From contig NZ_JACHNE010000001.1 of NCBI RefSeq assembly GCF_014205255.1, positions 1,488,001-1,552,000 on the forward strand: 64,000 nucleotides of DNA, read 5' to 3'. Under the pieces are notes generated by a model. That model made no database searches and was not told where the DNA came from. It saw only the letters and a list, made by a program, of their open reading frames with translations. Both the position numbers and the translations under genes were made by a program. The DNA is from Streptomyces caelestis. Its GTDB lineage: Bacteria > Actinomycetota > Actinomycetes > Streptomycetales > Streptomycetaceae. Shown here one piece after another: positions 1 through 9,534 of the stretch. The first letter of the stretch is position 1. Each line of letters starts with the position of its first letter.

Positions 1-678
1 CTCCGCGATCGCAGGACAGCCGCGCGGGAGGCGGCCCTCCCGGGCTTCCGGCAGCTCGCGGCGACCGTCCGCGGCATGCGCCGCCACCCGCTGACCCTCG
101 CCTTCCTGCTGGCGTACCTCGTCTACAACGACGGCATCCAGACGGTGATCTCCCAGGCCTCGGTCTACGGCTCCGAGGAACTCGGCCTCGGGCAGTCCAC
201 CCTGATCGGCGCCGTCCTGCTCGTGCAGGTGCTGGCGGTGGCGGGCGCGCTGACGATGGGCCGGCTGGCCCGGATCTACGGGGCCAAACGCACGATCCTC
301 GGCTCGCTGGTCGCCTGGACGGTGACACTGGCCGCCGGGTACTTCCTGCCGGCCGGGGCGCCGGTGTGGTTCTTCGTCCTGGCCGCCGGCATCGGCCTGG
401 TCCTCGGAGGCAGCCAGGCGCTGTCCCGGTCCTTGTTCTCCCATCTCGTCCCGCCCGGCAAGGAGGCCGAATACTTCTCCGCGTACGAGATGAGCGACCG
501 CGGAATGAGCTGGCTCGGGCCGTTGCTGTTCGGGCTCACCTATCAGCTGACCGGGAGCTACCGGGACGCGATCCTCTCTCTGGTGGGCTTCTTCGTCATC
601 GGATTCGCCCTGCTCGTACGGGTTCCGGTGCGGCGTGCGATCGAAGAAGCGGGGAACCCGGTTCCTGACAGGATTTAG
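1..678 (+). CDS. MFS transporter, UMF1/Atg22-like family (5' end outside window)
   Basis: C-terminal part of a membrane transporter. The reading frame is open from base 1 with no stop, so the ATG at 76 is internal and the true start lies upstream of the window. About six hydrophobic segments are visible. The residues YNDGIQTVI near position 40 of the visible part are typical of the UMF1/Atg22-like branch of the major facilitator superfamily, and R-IYGAKR resembles the MFS cytoplasmic loop. The substrate cannot be told from sequence; members are often annotated as effluxers. The gene ends 266 bases before rbpA on the same strand. Confidence 0.85.
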   Translation, partial: LRDRRTAAREAALPGFRQLAATVRGMRRHPLTLAFLLAYLVYNDGIQTVISQASVYGSEELGLGQSTLIGAVLLVQVLAVAGALTMGRLARIYGAKRTILGSLVAWTVTLAAGYFLPAGAPVWFFVLAAGIGLVLGGSQALSRSLFSHLVPPGKEAEYFSAYEMSDRGMSWLGPLLFGLTYQLTGSYRDAILSLVGFFVIGFALLVRVPVRRAIEEAGNPVPDRI

Positions 679-761
679 CACTCGGCGCGAAAGGGCTGTA
701 GTGTACGCGTTTGGCCTGCCAGGCGTACCGTTACTGCGCGTCAAAGATGCCGAAACGCTGT

Positions 762-785
762 GTTACATCTGCTAGCAGATGTGAC
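762..785. promoter_or_regulatory. near-perfect palindrome upstream of rbpA
   Basis: A perfect 18-base palindrome ACATCTGCTAGCAGATGT (765-782) extends to 24 bases with one T/G mismatch. It lies between the MFS stop and the SigR-type promoter of rbpA, about 75 bases upstream of that promoter's -35. It could be a repressor or activator site, or a hairpin ending the MFS transcript, although no T-run follows it. Its AT-rich arms stand out in this GC-rich DNA. Confidence 0.4.
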
Positions 786-856
786 AAACCGGGCGCTGGT
801 GGGTACAACAAGGGCGGCTACGACGGCGACGCATGACCCGGAACGGGACTCGGAAC

Positions 857-884
857 GGGAATCTTTACCGCCGACCGGACGTTG
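857..884 (+). promoter_or_regulatory. SigR-type promoter of rbpA
   Basis: GGGAAT (857-862), 18 bases, then GTTG (881-884). This matches the thiol-stress sigma factor SigR consensus (GGAAT-N18/19-GTT). In S. coelicolor rbpA is known to be partly SigR-dependent, which fits. The expected start point is about 50 bases before the ATG of rbpA at 945. Confidence 0.8.
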
Positions 885-944
885 ACCGGATGACGACGAC
901 AGCGACACCTGTCCTGTGGGCGACAAGCCCGGGAGGCACGATTC

Positions 945-1319
945 ATGAGTGAGCGAGCTCTTCGCGGCACGCGCCTCGTGGTGACCAGCTACGAGACGGA
1001 CCGCGGCATCGACCTGGCCCCCCGCCAGGCCGTGGAGTACGCATGCGAGAAGGGGCACCGGTTTGAGATGCCCTTCTCGGTCGAGGCGGAGATCCCGCCG
1101 GAGTGGGAGTGCAAGGTCTGCGGGGCCCAGGCACTCCTCGTGGACGGCGACGGCCCGGAAGAGAAGAAGGCCAAGCCCGCGCGTACGCATTGGGACATGC
1201 TGATGGAGCGGCGAACCCGCGAGGAACTCGAAGAGGTCCTCGCGGAGCGCCTGGCGGTTCTGCGCTCCGGTGCGATGAACATCGCGGTTCATCCCCGAGA
1301 CAGCCGCAAGTCGGCGTAA
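945..1319 (+). CDS. rbpA: RNA polymerase-binding protein RbpA
   Basis: Actinobacterial transcription factor that binds RNA polymerase and the principal sigma factor (HrdB) and stabilises the open complex. The protein has 124 residues, the normal family length. The zinc-type core has C34, H38, C56 and C59. A basic linker follows at about 72-80, then the sigma-interaction helix with the arginine pair R89-R90 that is needed for HrdB contact in S. coelicolor. The ATG has a good ribosome binding site, GGGAGG at 931-936. It sits behind a SigR-type promoter and ahead of a strong hairpin terminator, so it is probably a single-gene unit. Confidence 0.97.
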   Translation: MSERALRGTRLVVTSYETDRGIDLAPRQAVEYACEKGHRFEMPFSVEAEIPPEWECKVCGAQALLVDGDGPEEKKAKPARTHWDMLMERRTREELEEVLAERLAVLRSGAMNIAVHPRDSRKSA

Positions 1320-1359
1320 GTCCCTCCGGGGCCTGGCCGAAAGTTACAGCGCGTCAAGG

Positions 1360-1400
1360 ACCGCGGGCGCCGTACTTCACGTACGGCGCCCGCGGTTTTT
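1360..1400 (+). terminator. rho-independent terminator of rbpA
   Basis: A 15-16 bp GC-rich stem (1360-1375 pairing with 1381-1396), a five-base loop TTCAC, then a run of five T. It lies 40 bases after the rbpA stop and between rbpA and the convergent fxsA gene. Confidence 0.9.
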
Positions 1401-1495
1401 GTCGTGCGCTCCTGTCGCGTGTTCTTGTCGTGCGCTCCTGCGGCTACGCCCCTACGACCTCTGCCGGGGCGCAGTGCACCCGGACGCCGGGACGC

Positions 1496-2071
1496 TCAGT
1501 GCGTCAGCGGCGGGCGCGGTTCCTGCGGCGTGTCGCCCGGCTCGTCCCTGACGACCTCGCCCGGGACGACCTTGCCGTCGGGCCGGTACATACGGGCCTG
1601 CTGGAAGGCGCCGCCCAGGGTGCCCGCGTCGGCCTCGCGGAGCTTGCGCTCGAAGGTGCGCTCAGCGGAGCGGCTCACGGCCTTCTGGACCGGGGGCAGC
1701 AGCAGGAGCAGGCCCACCGCGTCCGACACCAGGCCGGGGATCATCAGCAGGAGTCCGCCCAGCATCATCAGGCCGTTGCCCTCGCTGTTCGGCCGGGCCG
1801 CCGCGGGCATCACGCCGCTCTGTCGCTGTTGCAGCGCCTCGGAGAGGTTACGGAAGGCCCGCCGGCCGGCCCGCTTGATCACGACCGAGCCGAGGATGAT
1901 GCCCGCCACCAGGACGAGGAAGACCACCAGCCCGCTCGACGCCCCCGCGACCAGCGTGAGCAGCCAGATCTCCAGCACGAGCCACGCGGCGACGCCCAAC
2001 GGCAGGAACGTGCGCAGCCGGGAGCGCCGGGGCCGGGCGGGAGATCTGGGAGTCTGAGCGCCAGTCGTCAT
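1496..2071 (-). CDS. fxsA: FxsA family membrane protein
   Basis: Small integral membrane protein of 191 residues. The N-terminal half carries two hydrophobic segments (about 22-45 and 47-65) and a third lies near 100-125 (GGLLLMIPGLVSDAVG), the hallmark of the FxsA/YtfA family. In E. coli FxsA suppresses F exclusion of phage T7; the role in actinomycetes is unknown. The charged C-terminus is probably cytoplasmic. It is transcribed away from ppm1 in the same direction, downstream of a tandem repeat. Confidence 0.88.
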   Translation of the reverse strand: MTTGAQTPRSPARPRRSRLRTFLPLGVAAWLVLEIWLLTLVAGASSGLVVFLVLVAGIILGSVVIKRAGRRAFRNLSEALQQRQSGVMPAAARPNSEGNGLMMLGGLLLMIPGLVSDAVGLLLLLPPVQKAVSRSAERTFERKLREADAGTLGGAFQQARMYRPDGKVVPGEVVRDEPGDTPQEPRPPLTH

Positions 2072-2134
2072 GCCTCCAGTGTGCCTGGCCCCGGCTCAGC
2101 ACGGGATAAGGCCACGATCAGCTGTTCCTGTGAG

Positions 2135-2210
2135 CGGCCCGGCCGGGAAGCGGCCCGGTCGGGAAGCGGCCCGGTCGGGAAGCGGCCCGGTCGGGAAGCG
2201 GCCCGGTCGG
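2135..2210. repeat. 16-base tandem repeat, about 4.75 copies
   Basis: The unit CGGCCCGGTCGGGAAG repeats head to tail at 2135, 2151, 2167 and 2183, with a partial copy at 2199. The first copy has one T-to-C difference. It fills the short gap between the ppm1 stop (2215) and fxsA start (2071). Each unit can fold through CCCGG/CCGGG pairings, so the block may act as a set of small hairpins. Copy number is likely to vary between strains. Confidence 0.9.
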
Positions 2211-2214
2211 ATGG

Positions 2215-3018
2215 CTACGGATTCGACGGCTTGCCGCCGCGGCCCGTGACCTTCCCGACCCGCTCCCCCACGCCCCACGCCGTGACCCGCCACAGCGCCT
2301 CGACGAGGATGTCGCGGCTCATCTTGGAGTCGCCGAGTTCACGCTCGACGAAGGTGATGGGCACCTCCACGACGTGGTAGCCGGCCCTGACCGCGCGGCG
2401 GGCGAGGTCGACCTGGAAGCAGTAGCCCTGGGAGGCGACCTCGTCGAGGCCGAGGCCCTCCAGGGTCTCGCGGCGGAAGGCGCGGTAGCCGCCGGTGATG
2501 TCACGCAGCGGCAGATCGAGCGCCAGCCGGGAGTAGAGGCTGCCGCCCCGGGAGATCACCTCGCGGGACTTCGGCCAGTTCACCACCCGGCCGCCGGGCA
2601 CCCAGCGCGAGCCGAGCACCAGGTCGGCGCTCTTCAGGGCGGTGAGCAGACGGGGCAGTTCCTCGGGCTGGTGGGAGCCGTCGGCGTCCATCTCGACCAG
2701 CACGCCGTAGTCGCGCTCCAGGCCCCAGCGGAAGCCCGCGAGGTAGGCGGCGCCCAAGCCTTCCTTGCCCTTGCGGTGCAGCACGTGGACGTGGTCGTCG
2801 TCGACGGTCAGCTCGTCGGCCAGCTTCCCCGTGCCGTCCGGGCTGTTGTCGTCGGCCACGAGTACGTGCGCCTCGGGGACGGCCTCGCGCACCCGGCCGA
2901 CGATGCTCTTGATGTTCTCCGCCTCGTTGTAGGTCGGGATGATCACCAAGGCCGTGCCGAGCGGGCCGAACTTCCTCCCCTGAGCTCCTGCCGCGAGGGT
3001 TCCGTCGCCGTCGTTCAC
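2215..3018 (-). CDS. ppm1: polyprenol monophosphomannose synthase
   Basis: Family 2 glycosyltransferase that transfers mannose from GDP-mannose to polyprenyl phosphate at the membrane. The lipid-linked mannose feeds protein O-mannosylation by Pmt; in S. coelicolor ppm1 is needed for infection by phage phiC31. The GTG at 3018 gives 267 residues and is preceded by AAGGGG. The open frame continues upstream to 3543 but that part lacks family similarity. The nucleotide-binding motif DDNSPDGTG lies at 56-64 and the metal-binding DAD at 111-113. No membrane domain is fused, unlike mycobacterial Ppm1. Confidence 0.92.
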   Translation of the reverse strand: MNDGDGTLAAGAQGRKFGPLGTALVIIPTYNEAENIKSIVGRVREAVPEAHVLVADDNSPDGTGKLADELTVDDDHVHVLHRKGKEGLGAAYLAGFRWGLERDYGVLVEMDADGSHQPEELPRLLTALKSADLVLGSRWVPGGRVVNWPKSREVISRGGSLYSRLALDLPLRDITGGYRAFRRETLEGLGLDEVASQGYCFQVDLARRAVRAGYHVVEVPITFVERELGDSKMSRDILVEALWRVTAWGVGERVGKVTGRGGKPSNP

Positions 3019-3552
3019 TGATGCCCCTTCATGTCCGTACGCAGGGATCCACCATAGTGGGCCCGGCCTGCGATGACGTGACAGGACGTTCGAATGGTGG
3101 TGTCGAATCCGCAAGACGCGGGTAAGAATGCGCCTTCGGCTGCGAGCGTACGACGGATGGGGGCCCGGCGCCCTTCGGGCCGACCAGGGATCCGCTGGCT
3201 GCGGATCGACCGAAAGCCGTTGTCTACTGAGCTTCCGGGCCCCACCCGGGTCACACCTCCCCGACCGGCCGGAACGCTGCCTCGGCGCCGCGCCGGCCTG
3301 AGCCTGGCTCCCAGTGGCGGTGCGCCGGTGCGGCACACCGTCCCTGACCCGGCGGCGCTGCGGCGAGTGCGCGGACGTTCCCCGGTCGGGCGTCCGGTGG
3401 TGGACTCGGCCGAACCTACCGGCCCCCTGCGGCCGCCTGTCAACAGCCGTTTGACCTGTGCATATCCCGGCAAAGCCCTGGTCAGCGCGGAGGATGCGCA
3501 GGTCGCGCGACGGCGGCGCGGCGCATGATCGCATGCGCGCCACCCCCGTAGA
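3019..3552. other. 534-base gap without a recognisable gene
   Basis: Frames are open on both strands because of GC content, but none shows family similarity, a convincing ribosome binding site, or start and stop positions that fit the neighbours. It should contain the ppm1 promoter and the 3' end of the amidohydrolase transcript. I see no clear hairpin or operator. Confidence 0.5.
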
Positions 3553-5169
3553 TCACTCGCCCGGCCGTACGAAGACCGTGCGTCCGCCCACCACGGTGCG
3601 CAGACAGACGGGCAGGTCGCGGCCCGGGGTCAGATCGGGCAGGCCGGGGGTGCCGGAGCGGGGGTCCGTCGACCAGCGGGCGACCCGGTCGTCCGGGGCC
3701 TGGACCAGGAGTTCACCGGTGCGCCACACCGCGTAGTCGGCGGGCGCGCCCGGCGCCAGGACGCCCGCGTCGTCCCGCCCGACGGCCCGCCAGCCACCGC
3801 GCGTGTGCGCCGTGAACGCGGCGCGCACGGAGACGCGGTGCTCCGGCGTGCGGTGGAAGGCGGCGGCTCGCACCGTGCCCCAGGGGTCGAGGGGCGTGAC
3901 GGGGCTGTCGGAGCCGAAGGCGAGCGGCACACCGGCGCGCAGCAGCGCCGCGTAGGGGTTCAGCGCCCGGGCCCGCTCGACCCCCAGTCGCCGCGCGTAC
4001 ATGCCGTCCTCGCCACCCCACAGGGCGTCGAAGGCGGGCTGGACGGAGGCGGTGAGGCCGAGTTCGGCGAAGGCCGCGACGGTCTCGGGAGTGAGCATCT
4101 CGGCGTGCTCGATCCGGTGGCGGGCGGCCCGGACACGAGCGAGGCCGAGTTTGCCGGCGGCGGCCCGCACGCCCTCGACCACGGAGTCCACCGCCGCGTC
4201 GCCGATGGCGTGGAACCCGGCCTGGAGGCCCGCCTCGGTACAGGCCACGACGTGGGCGGCGACGGCGGCGGTGTCCAGGTAGGCCCTGCCGGTGTGGCCG
4301 GCGTCGGCGTACGGCTGGTGCAGGCAGGCCGTGTGCGAGCCGAAGGAGCCGTCGACGAACAGGTCGCCCGCGGCGCCGGCCGCGCCCAGCTCGCGGGCCT
4401 TGGCGACGTCCTCCTCGGCCCAGTAGCCGACGACGCGCGGACCGGGCTCCTCGGCGGCGAGGCGCAGCAGGCCGGTCAGGTCGTCCTCGGAGGAGATCTT
4501 GGGACCGCCGCACTCGTGGATCGTGCCGATGCCGAGCGAGGCGGCGTGCGCGAGGGCGGCGCGCTGGGCGTCGGCGCGCTGCCGGGGCGTCACGGCCGCG
4601 AACGCGGCGGCGCGGACGGCGTGGTGGGCGTCGGCGGTGAGCGGTCCGTCCTCGCGGGGGGCGTCGGGGACCAGGTCGAGCAGGGCGGTCGTGACGACCG
4701 CCGAGTGGACGTCGATCCGGCTGAGGTAGAGGGGCCGGTGGCCGGTGGCCTCGTCGAGTTCGGCTCGCGTCGGGGGACGGCCGCCGGGCCAGCGGGCGGT
4801 GTCCCAGCCGTGCCCGAGCAGCACGGGGTCGTCCGGCCGGGCGGCGGCGAAGTCCCGCACGAGGGCGAGTGCGGCCTCCAGGGAGGGCGCACCGGACAGG
4901 TCGAGGCCGGTGAGGGCGAGCCCGGTGGCGGTGGTGTGCACGTGCGCATCGGTGAAGGCCGGGGTGACCAGCGCCCCGTCCAGGTCGATCACCTCGTCGA
5001 CGCCGTCCGCGAAGGCCTCGGCAGCGCCCTCCGAACCGACCCAGGCGACCTGCCCCCGCTCCACGACCATGGCGGTAGCGAACGGATCGGCAGGGCTGTG
5101 CACCTCTCCACGACGGAGCAGGACGGTCTTCGGCGGGGCGGTGGACTCACTCATGAAGCCAAGTCTCAC
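3553..5169 (-). CDS. amidohydrolase family 3 protein (YtcJ-like)
   Basis: Predicted metal-dependent hydrolase of the amidohydrolase 3 family; the substrate is unknown. The fold is supported by DAHVH in the N-terminal part, FHAIGD and RIEH in the middle and FGSDSPV near the C-terminus, which supply the usual metal and catalytic ligands. No signal peptide is visible. The GTG at 5169 has GGAGG eight bases upstream and is preferred; the ATG at 5154 (533 residues) has no clear ribosome binding site. The gene stands alone, upstream of a long gap and downstream of the Lrp-type regulator on the same strand. Confidence 0.85.
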   Translation of the reverse strand: MRLGFMSESTAPPKTVLLRRGEVHSPADPFATAMVVERGQVAWVGSEGAAEAFADGVDEVIDLDGALVTPAFTDAHVHTTATGLALTGLDLSGAPSLEAALALVRDFAAARPDDPVLLGHGWDTARWPGGRPPTRAELDEATGHRPLYLSRIDVHSAVVTTALLDLVPDAPREDGPLTADAHHAVRAAAFAAVTPRQRADAQRAALAHAASLGIGTIHECGGPKISSEDDLTGLLRLAAEEPGPRVVGYWAEEDVAKARELGAAGAAGDLFVDGSFGSHTACLHQPYADAGHTGRAYLDTAAVAAHVVACTEAGLQAGFHAIGDAAVDSVVEGVRAAAGKLGLARVRAARHRIEHAEMLTPETVAAFAELGLTASVQPAFDALWGGEDGMYARRLGVERARALNPYAALLRAGVPLAFGSDSPVTPLDPWGTVRAAAFHRTPEHRVSVRAAFTAHTRGGWRAVGRDDAGVLAPGAPADYAVWRTGELLVQAPDDRVARWSTDPRSGTPGLPDLTPGRDLPVCLRTVVGGRTVFVRPGE

Positions 5170-5251
5170 AGGCCTCACCTCCACGCCTGAAACGGGGCGC
5201 CGGGAACCGCGCAGACCGGCCGCGAACTATCCGCGGCCGGAGAACCGGCGG

Positions 5252-5692
5252 TCAGATCCGGGGCGGCCGCGCCTCGTACGGCGTGGACAGCACCACCGTC
5301 GTCCGCGTGGACACCCCCGCCAACGACCGCACCCGCGCCAGCAGTTCCTCCAGCTCGTGCGGCGTCGCGACCCGCACCTTGAGGATGTAGTTCTCGTCGC
5401 CCGCGACGCTGTGGCACGCCTCGATCTCGGGCACGTCCGCGAGGCGGTCCGCGATGTCGTCGGGCGCGCTGGGGTCGAAGGGCTTGACCGAGATGAACGC
5501 GGTCATGGGCAGACCGACGGCCTCCGGGTCGACGACCGCGGCATAGCCGCGGATGACGCCACGCTGTTCCAGCCGGCGCACCCGCTGGTGCACGGCCGAC
5601 GTGGACAGCCCCGTGGCCTTGCCCAGGTCGGTGTAGCTCATCCGCCCGTCCTTGACGAGCAGCTGCACGATCTGTCGGTCCAGCTCCTCCAT
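5252..5692 (-). CDS. Lrp/AsnC family transcriptional regulator
   Basis: DNA-binding regulator of 146 residues. The N-terminal helix-turn-helix (about 1-50; LGKATGLSTSAVHQRVRRLE) is followed by an effector-binding RAM/ACT-like domain (about 65-140) with GDENYILKVRV. Such proteins sense amino acids or related acids. The start at 5692 begins the family domain directly; the ribosome binding site is weak. A small gene diverges from it at 5961, and the roughly 270-base gap holds an AT-rich inverted repeat that could be its operator. The amidohydrolase follows 82 bases downstream and may be co-transcribed. Confidence 0.92.
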   Translation of the reverse strand: MEELDRQIVQLLVKDGRMSYTDLGKATGLSTSAVHQRVRRLEQRGVIRGYAAVVDPEAVGLPMTAFISVKPFDPSAPDDIADRLADVPEIEACHSVAGDENYILKVRVATPHELEELLARVRSLAGVSTRTTVVLSTPYEARPPRI

Positions 5693-5862
5693 GACGCAAG
5701 AACCTACAGGGCGGTTGATCTCCTCGGATACCTGAGCGGCCCAGGCCATGGCAGGTTCGTGACCTGGCCGACGGCGGCTGTCAGCCGTCAGGGGGACAAA
5801 CCCGCCGCAGTGGGCACCTGCGCGCGGCATGTGACGAACGCCACAGGGCTCGAACAGTCTCC

Positions 5863-5881
5863 GTAATGTTCTCGTGATTAC
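5863..5881. promoter_or_regulatory. AT-rich inverted repeat between divergent genes
   Basis: GTAAT, nine bases, ATTAC. It lies in the divergent gap between the Lrp/AsnC gene and the small gene at 5961. Lrp-type proteins often bind imperfect AT-rich palindromes near their own gene, so this is a candidate operator. Confidence 0.35.
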
Positions 5882-5960
5882 CGCCCAGAGGGGACGGGAA
5901 GTGCTTGCTGTGGTCGAGGCCGCAGTGCCTGATACGGCCCAGCCCGAGGGGGAGAACCCA

Positions 5961-6395
5961 ATGCAGAGTCTTAAGCGCCCAAGTCGCACCGCACCCAAGC
6001 GGGAGCAGCTCGTCGTAGAGCCCGAGCCGGAGGGCGTCGAACCCGACGCCTTCGACGACGAGCTCGACGCCTACGACACCTTCGAGATGTTCCGGGTCGT
6101 CTGCCCGGACTGCGCACAGCCAATCGCCCTGCTGGCGGACGAGGAGGTTCTGCCGGAGCACGCGCTGTGCGCCTCGCCGTGGAACCCGTTCGGACTCACG
6201 GTCTGCGCCGGAACCGGCCGCAGCGCTGCGGACGCCCGCCCCGCGGACGAGTCCGTCGAACCGCAGGAGCAGGACACCGCCCTGCTGTTGACGCTCCCTC
6301 AGGGACTCGACTGGCGGACCCAGCCCTTCTCGCACGTCGGCGGCCCGGGCTCACGCCCCATCAGGGTCTCCGTCGTGCGCCACCAAGCGGCCTGA
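5961..6395 (+). CDS. conserved hypothetical protein with CPxC motif
   Basis: Protein of 144 residues that I do not recognise. An acidic N-terminal part is followed by a segment VVCPDCAQPIALLADEEV and further cysteines at HALC and TVCAG, which could form a small zinc or thiol site. There is no signal peptide or membrane segment. The ATG at 5961 has GAGGGGGAG upstream; a GTG further upstream also has a plausible ribosome binding site and would add about 20 residues. Codon use is typical of coding DNA here. It diverges from the Lrp/AsnC gene. Confidence 0.7.
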   Translation: MQSLKRPSRTAPKREQLVVEPEPEGVEPDAFDDELDAYDTFEMFRVVCPDCAQPIALLADEEVLPEHALCASPWNPFGLTVCAGTGRSAADARPADESVEPQEQDTALLLTLPQGLDWRTQPFSHVGGPGSRPIRVSVVRHQAA

Positions 6396-6586
6396 GCACG
6401 GGTCTTCTTCGCCCGCTCGCTCCATCCCCGTGACTGCCCCGCACCACGGCTCGCAGTCCGCCGTGGTGCGGGATCAGTGCGCCCGGATCCAGGCCACAGC
6501 CGGGCCGCGGGCGCCTCCGCGCCCCTGAACGCACGCCCGATTCCGCTGTCGGGTGACCTGTACGGCCTCTTCCGCGTTGCCCAGGT

Positions 6587-6835
6587 ATGACCCCCATCTC
6601 CTCAGCGACCGGGCGTCAACGCCTCCTGTTCGTCCCGCCACCCGCAGAATCGGTTCGGCCGACCGCGCCGCGCTATCAGGACCCGCCGATCTACCGCGAC
6701 CTGATGCGGGCCTGGGCAGAGCGCGGCCGCACACTCCCGGGCCGGCACGACCCGGAGTGGATGCGGCTCGCGGCGCCCTGGCGGGGCCTCGACCAGTTCA
6801 GCGTCCCTCTGGACCCACGAGATGGCGGGCGATGA
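6587..6835 (+). CDS. small conserved hypothetical protein
   Basis: Protein of 82 residues, function unknown. It is rich in proline, arginine and tryptophan, with the central string YRDLMRAWAERGRTLPGRHD and the end DPEWMRLAAPWRGLDQF. Codon use is strongly GC-ending, which supports coding. The ribosome binding site is poor (an AGG just before the ATG). It has no signal or membrane segment. Its 3' end overlaps the convergent acyl-CoA dehydrogenase gene by 38 bases. Confidence 0.65.
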   Translation: MTPISSATGRQRLLFVPPPAESVRPTAPRYQDPPIYRDLMRAWAERGRTLPGRHDPEWMRLAAPWRGLDQFSVPLDPRDGGR

Positions 6836-7970
6836 CCATCCGCTGGATCTGGTTGGTGCCCTCGACGATCTGGAGCACCTTCGCCTCGCGCATGTAGCGC
6901 TCCGCCGGGAAGTCCGCGGTGTAGCCGTAGCCGCCGAGGATCTGCACGGCGTCGGTGGTGACCCGCATCGCCGTGTCGGTGCAGTGCAGCTTGGCCATGG
7001 CCGCCTGCGTGGCGAACGGCCGGCCCGCGTCCCGCAGTCGCGCCGCCGCCAGGTAGAGCGCCCGGCCCGCCTCGATCTGGGTCGCCATGTCGGCGAGCAT
7101 GAAGCGCAGCCCCTGGAAGTCGGCGATCGGCTTGCCGAACTGGCGCCTCTCGGTCGCGTACGCCAGCGCCTGGTCGAGCGCCGCCTGCGCCACGCCGGTC
7201 GCGCACGCCGCGATGCCGAGCCGCCCCGAGTCGAGCGCCGACAGGGCGATCGCGAGGCCTTGCCCCTCCTCGCCGATACGCCGGTCGTCACCGACGCGCA
7301 CGCCGTCGAAGTGCACCTGGGCGGTGGGCGAGCCCTTCATGCCCATCTTCTTCTCGGGCGGCTCGGCGCTCAGTCCAGGCGCGTCGCCGGGCACCAGGAA
7401 CGCGGTGATGCCGCGCGGGCCCTCCTCGCCGGTGCGCGCCATGACCGTGTAGAAGTCGGCGATCCCGCCGTGTGTGATCCAGGCCTTGGTCCCGGTGATC
7501 ACCCAGGCGTCGCCGTCCCTCACGGCCTTGGTACGCAGGGCGGCCGCGTCGGAGCCGGAGTGCGGCTCGGAGAGGCAGTAGGCGCCGAGCAGGCCGCCGC
7601 CGAGCATCGCGGGCAGGTGCTCGACCTGCTGTTCCTTGGTGCCGTATGCGGCGAGTGCGTAGGAGGCGAGGGAGTGCACGCTGACGCCGAGGCCGACAGT
7701 GAGGCGGGCCGCGGCGAGCTCTTCGAGGACCTGGAGGTAGACCTCGTAGGGCTGGTCGCCGCCGCCGTACTCGGAGTCGTACGGCAGGCCGAGCAGGCCG
7801 GAGCGCGAGAGGAGGGTGAACAGCTCGCGCGGGAAGCGGCCGGCGTCCTCCTCCTCGGCCGCCTTCGGGACGATCTCCTGCTGCGCGATGTCGCGGACGA
7901 GCGAGATCAGGTCCCGGGCCTCCTCCGTGGGCAGTTGCCGGTCCACCGGCTGCGGGGCGCGGTCGGGCAT
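6798..7970 (-). CDS. acyl-CoA dehydrogenase
   Basis: FAD-dependent enzyme of 390 residues that oxidises an acyl-CoA to the 2-enoyl-CoA in fatty-acid or branched-chain acid breakdown. Family signatures include AYCLSEPHSGSDA (N-terminal/middle domain, flavin site), the QILGGYGYTADFPAERY segment and the C-terminal VEGTNQIQRMVIARHL. The catalytic base position (IVEGTNQ) is present, as in short- or medium-chain enzymes. The ATG at 7970 is chosen because GAGGAG lies about nine bases upstream. Chain length cannot be told. It is transcribed alone, away from the chitinase locus. Confidence 0.93.
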   Translation of the reverse strand: MPDRAPQPVDRQLPTEEARDLISLVRDIAQQEIVPKAAEEEDAGRFPRELFTLLSRSGLLGLPYDSEYGGGDQPYEVYLQVLEELAAARLTVGLGVSVHSLASYALAAYGTKEQQVEHLPAMLGGGLLGAYCLSEPHSGSDAAALRTKAVRDGDAWVITGTKAWITHGGIADFYTVMARTGEEGPRGITAFLVPGDAPGLSAEPPEKKMGMKGSPTAQVHFDGVRVGDDRRIGEEGQGLAIALSALDSGRLGIAACATGVAQAALDQALAYATERRQFGKPIADFQGLRFMLADMATQIEAGRALYLAAARLRDAGRPFATQAAMAKLHCTDTAMRVTTDAVQILGGYGYTADFPAERYMREAKVLQIVEGTNQIQRMVIARHLVGPEGR

Positions 7971-8187
7971 GGCGACGCTCTCCTCCCTGTCGGGCACTGG
8001 CGGGCGGGCCCGTGGGTGGGGGCGACGCCGCCGGGTCGTTCTGGTGCCTGGCCGATGGTTGCAGTTCCGGGTCTCGGAAGCTGCTGACCAGCGGCTCTGC
8101 GCTGTGAGTATGCCCGATCGGAGGCATCCCGTCACCAGTTAACGACCGCTTACTTCAAGAAATACCCGAGCGCCCCCGGGGAGCGAA

Positions 8188-8225
8188 ATTGGTCCGGACC
8201 ATTGATCTTACTGGTCTAGTCCTTC
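8188..8225. promoter_or_regulatory. two DasR-like operators (dre) upstream of chitinase
   Basis: Site 1 ATTGGTCCGGACCATT (8188-8203) is a perfect palindrome; site 2 ACTGGTCTAGTCCTTC (8210-8225) matches one half best. Each agrees with about 12 of 16 bases of the DasR consensus ACTGGTCTAGACCACT and with the 12-base direct repeats known from Streptomyces chitinase promoters. The sites start 22 bases apart, two helical turns. DasR represses chitin and N-acetylglucosamine genes until aminosugar phosphates release it. Confidence 0.75.
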
Positions 8226-8231
8226 TACTGT
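8202..8231 (+). promoter_or_regulatory. predicted chitinase promoter
   Basis: TTGATC (8202-8207), 18 bases, TACTGT (8226-8231). The second DasR-like operator fills the spacer, so bound repressor would block RNA polymerase. The same design occurs at 22980-23009. Confidence 0.5.
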
Positions 8232-8300
8232 TTCGCTCCACCCCTTCACCGCGTTCATGCCAATCGGCACGCGTTCCCTCTCCCCACGAGGAGACACCGG

Positions 8301-9481
<1,181 letters not shown>

Positions 9482-9491
9482 GCCTGGGCGG

Positions 9492-9533
9492 CCGGGGGGC
9501 GGAGGGATCGTGACGGATCCCTCCGCCCCCCGG
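9492..9533. terminator. bidirectional hairpin terminator
   Basis: A perfect 18 bp stem (9492-9509 pairing with 9516-9533) with a six-base loop, directly between the chitinase stop and the stop of the convergent TetR gene. There is no T-run, as is common in Streptomyces. Confidence 0.85.
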
Positions 9534-9534
9534 C

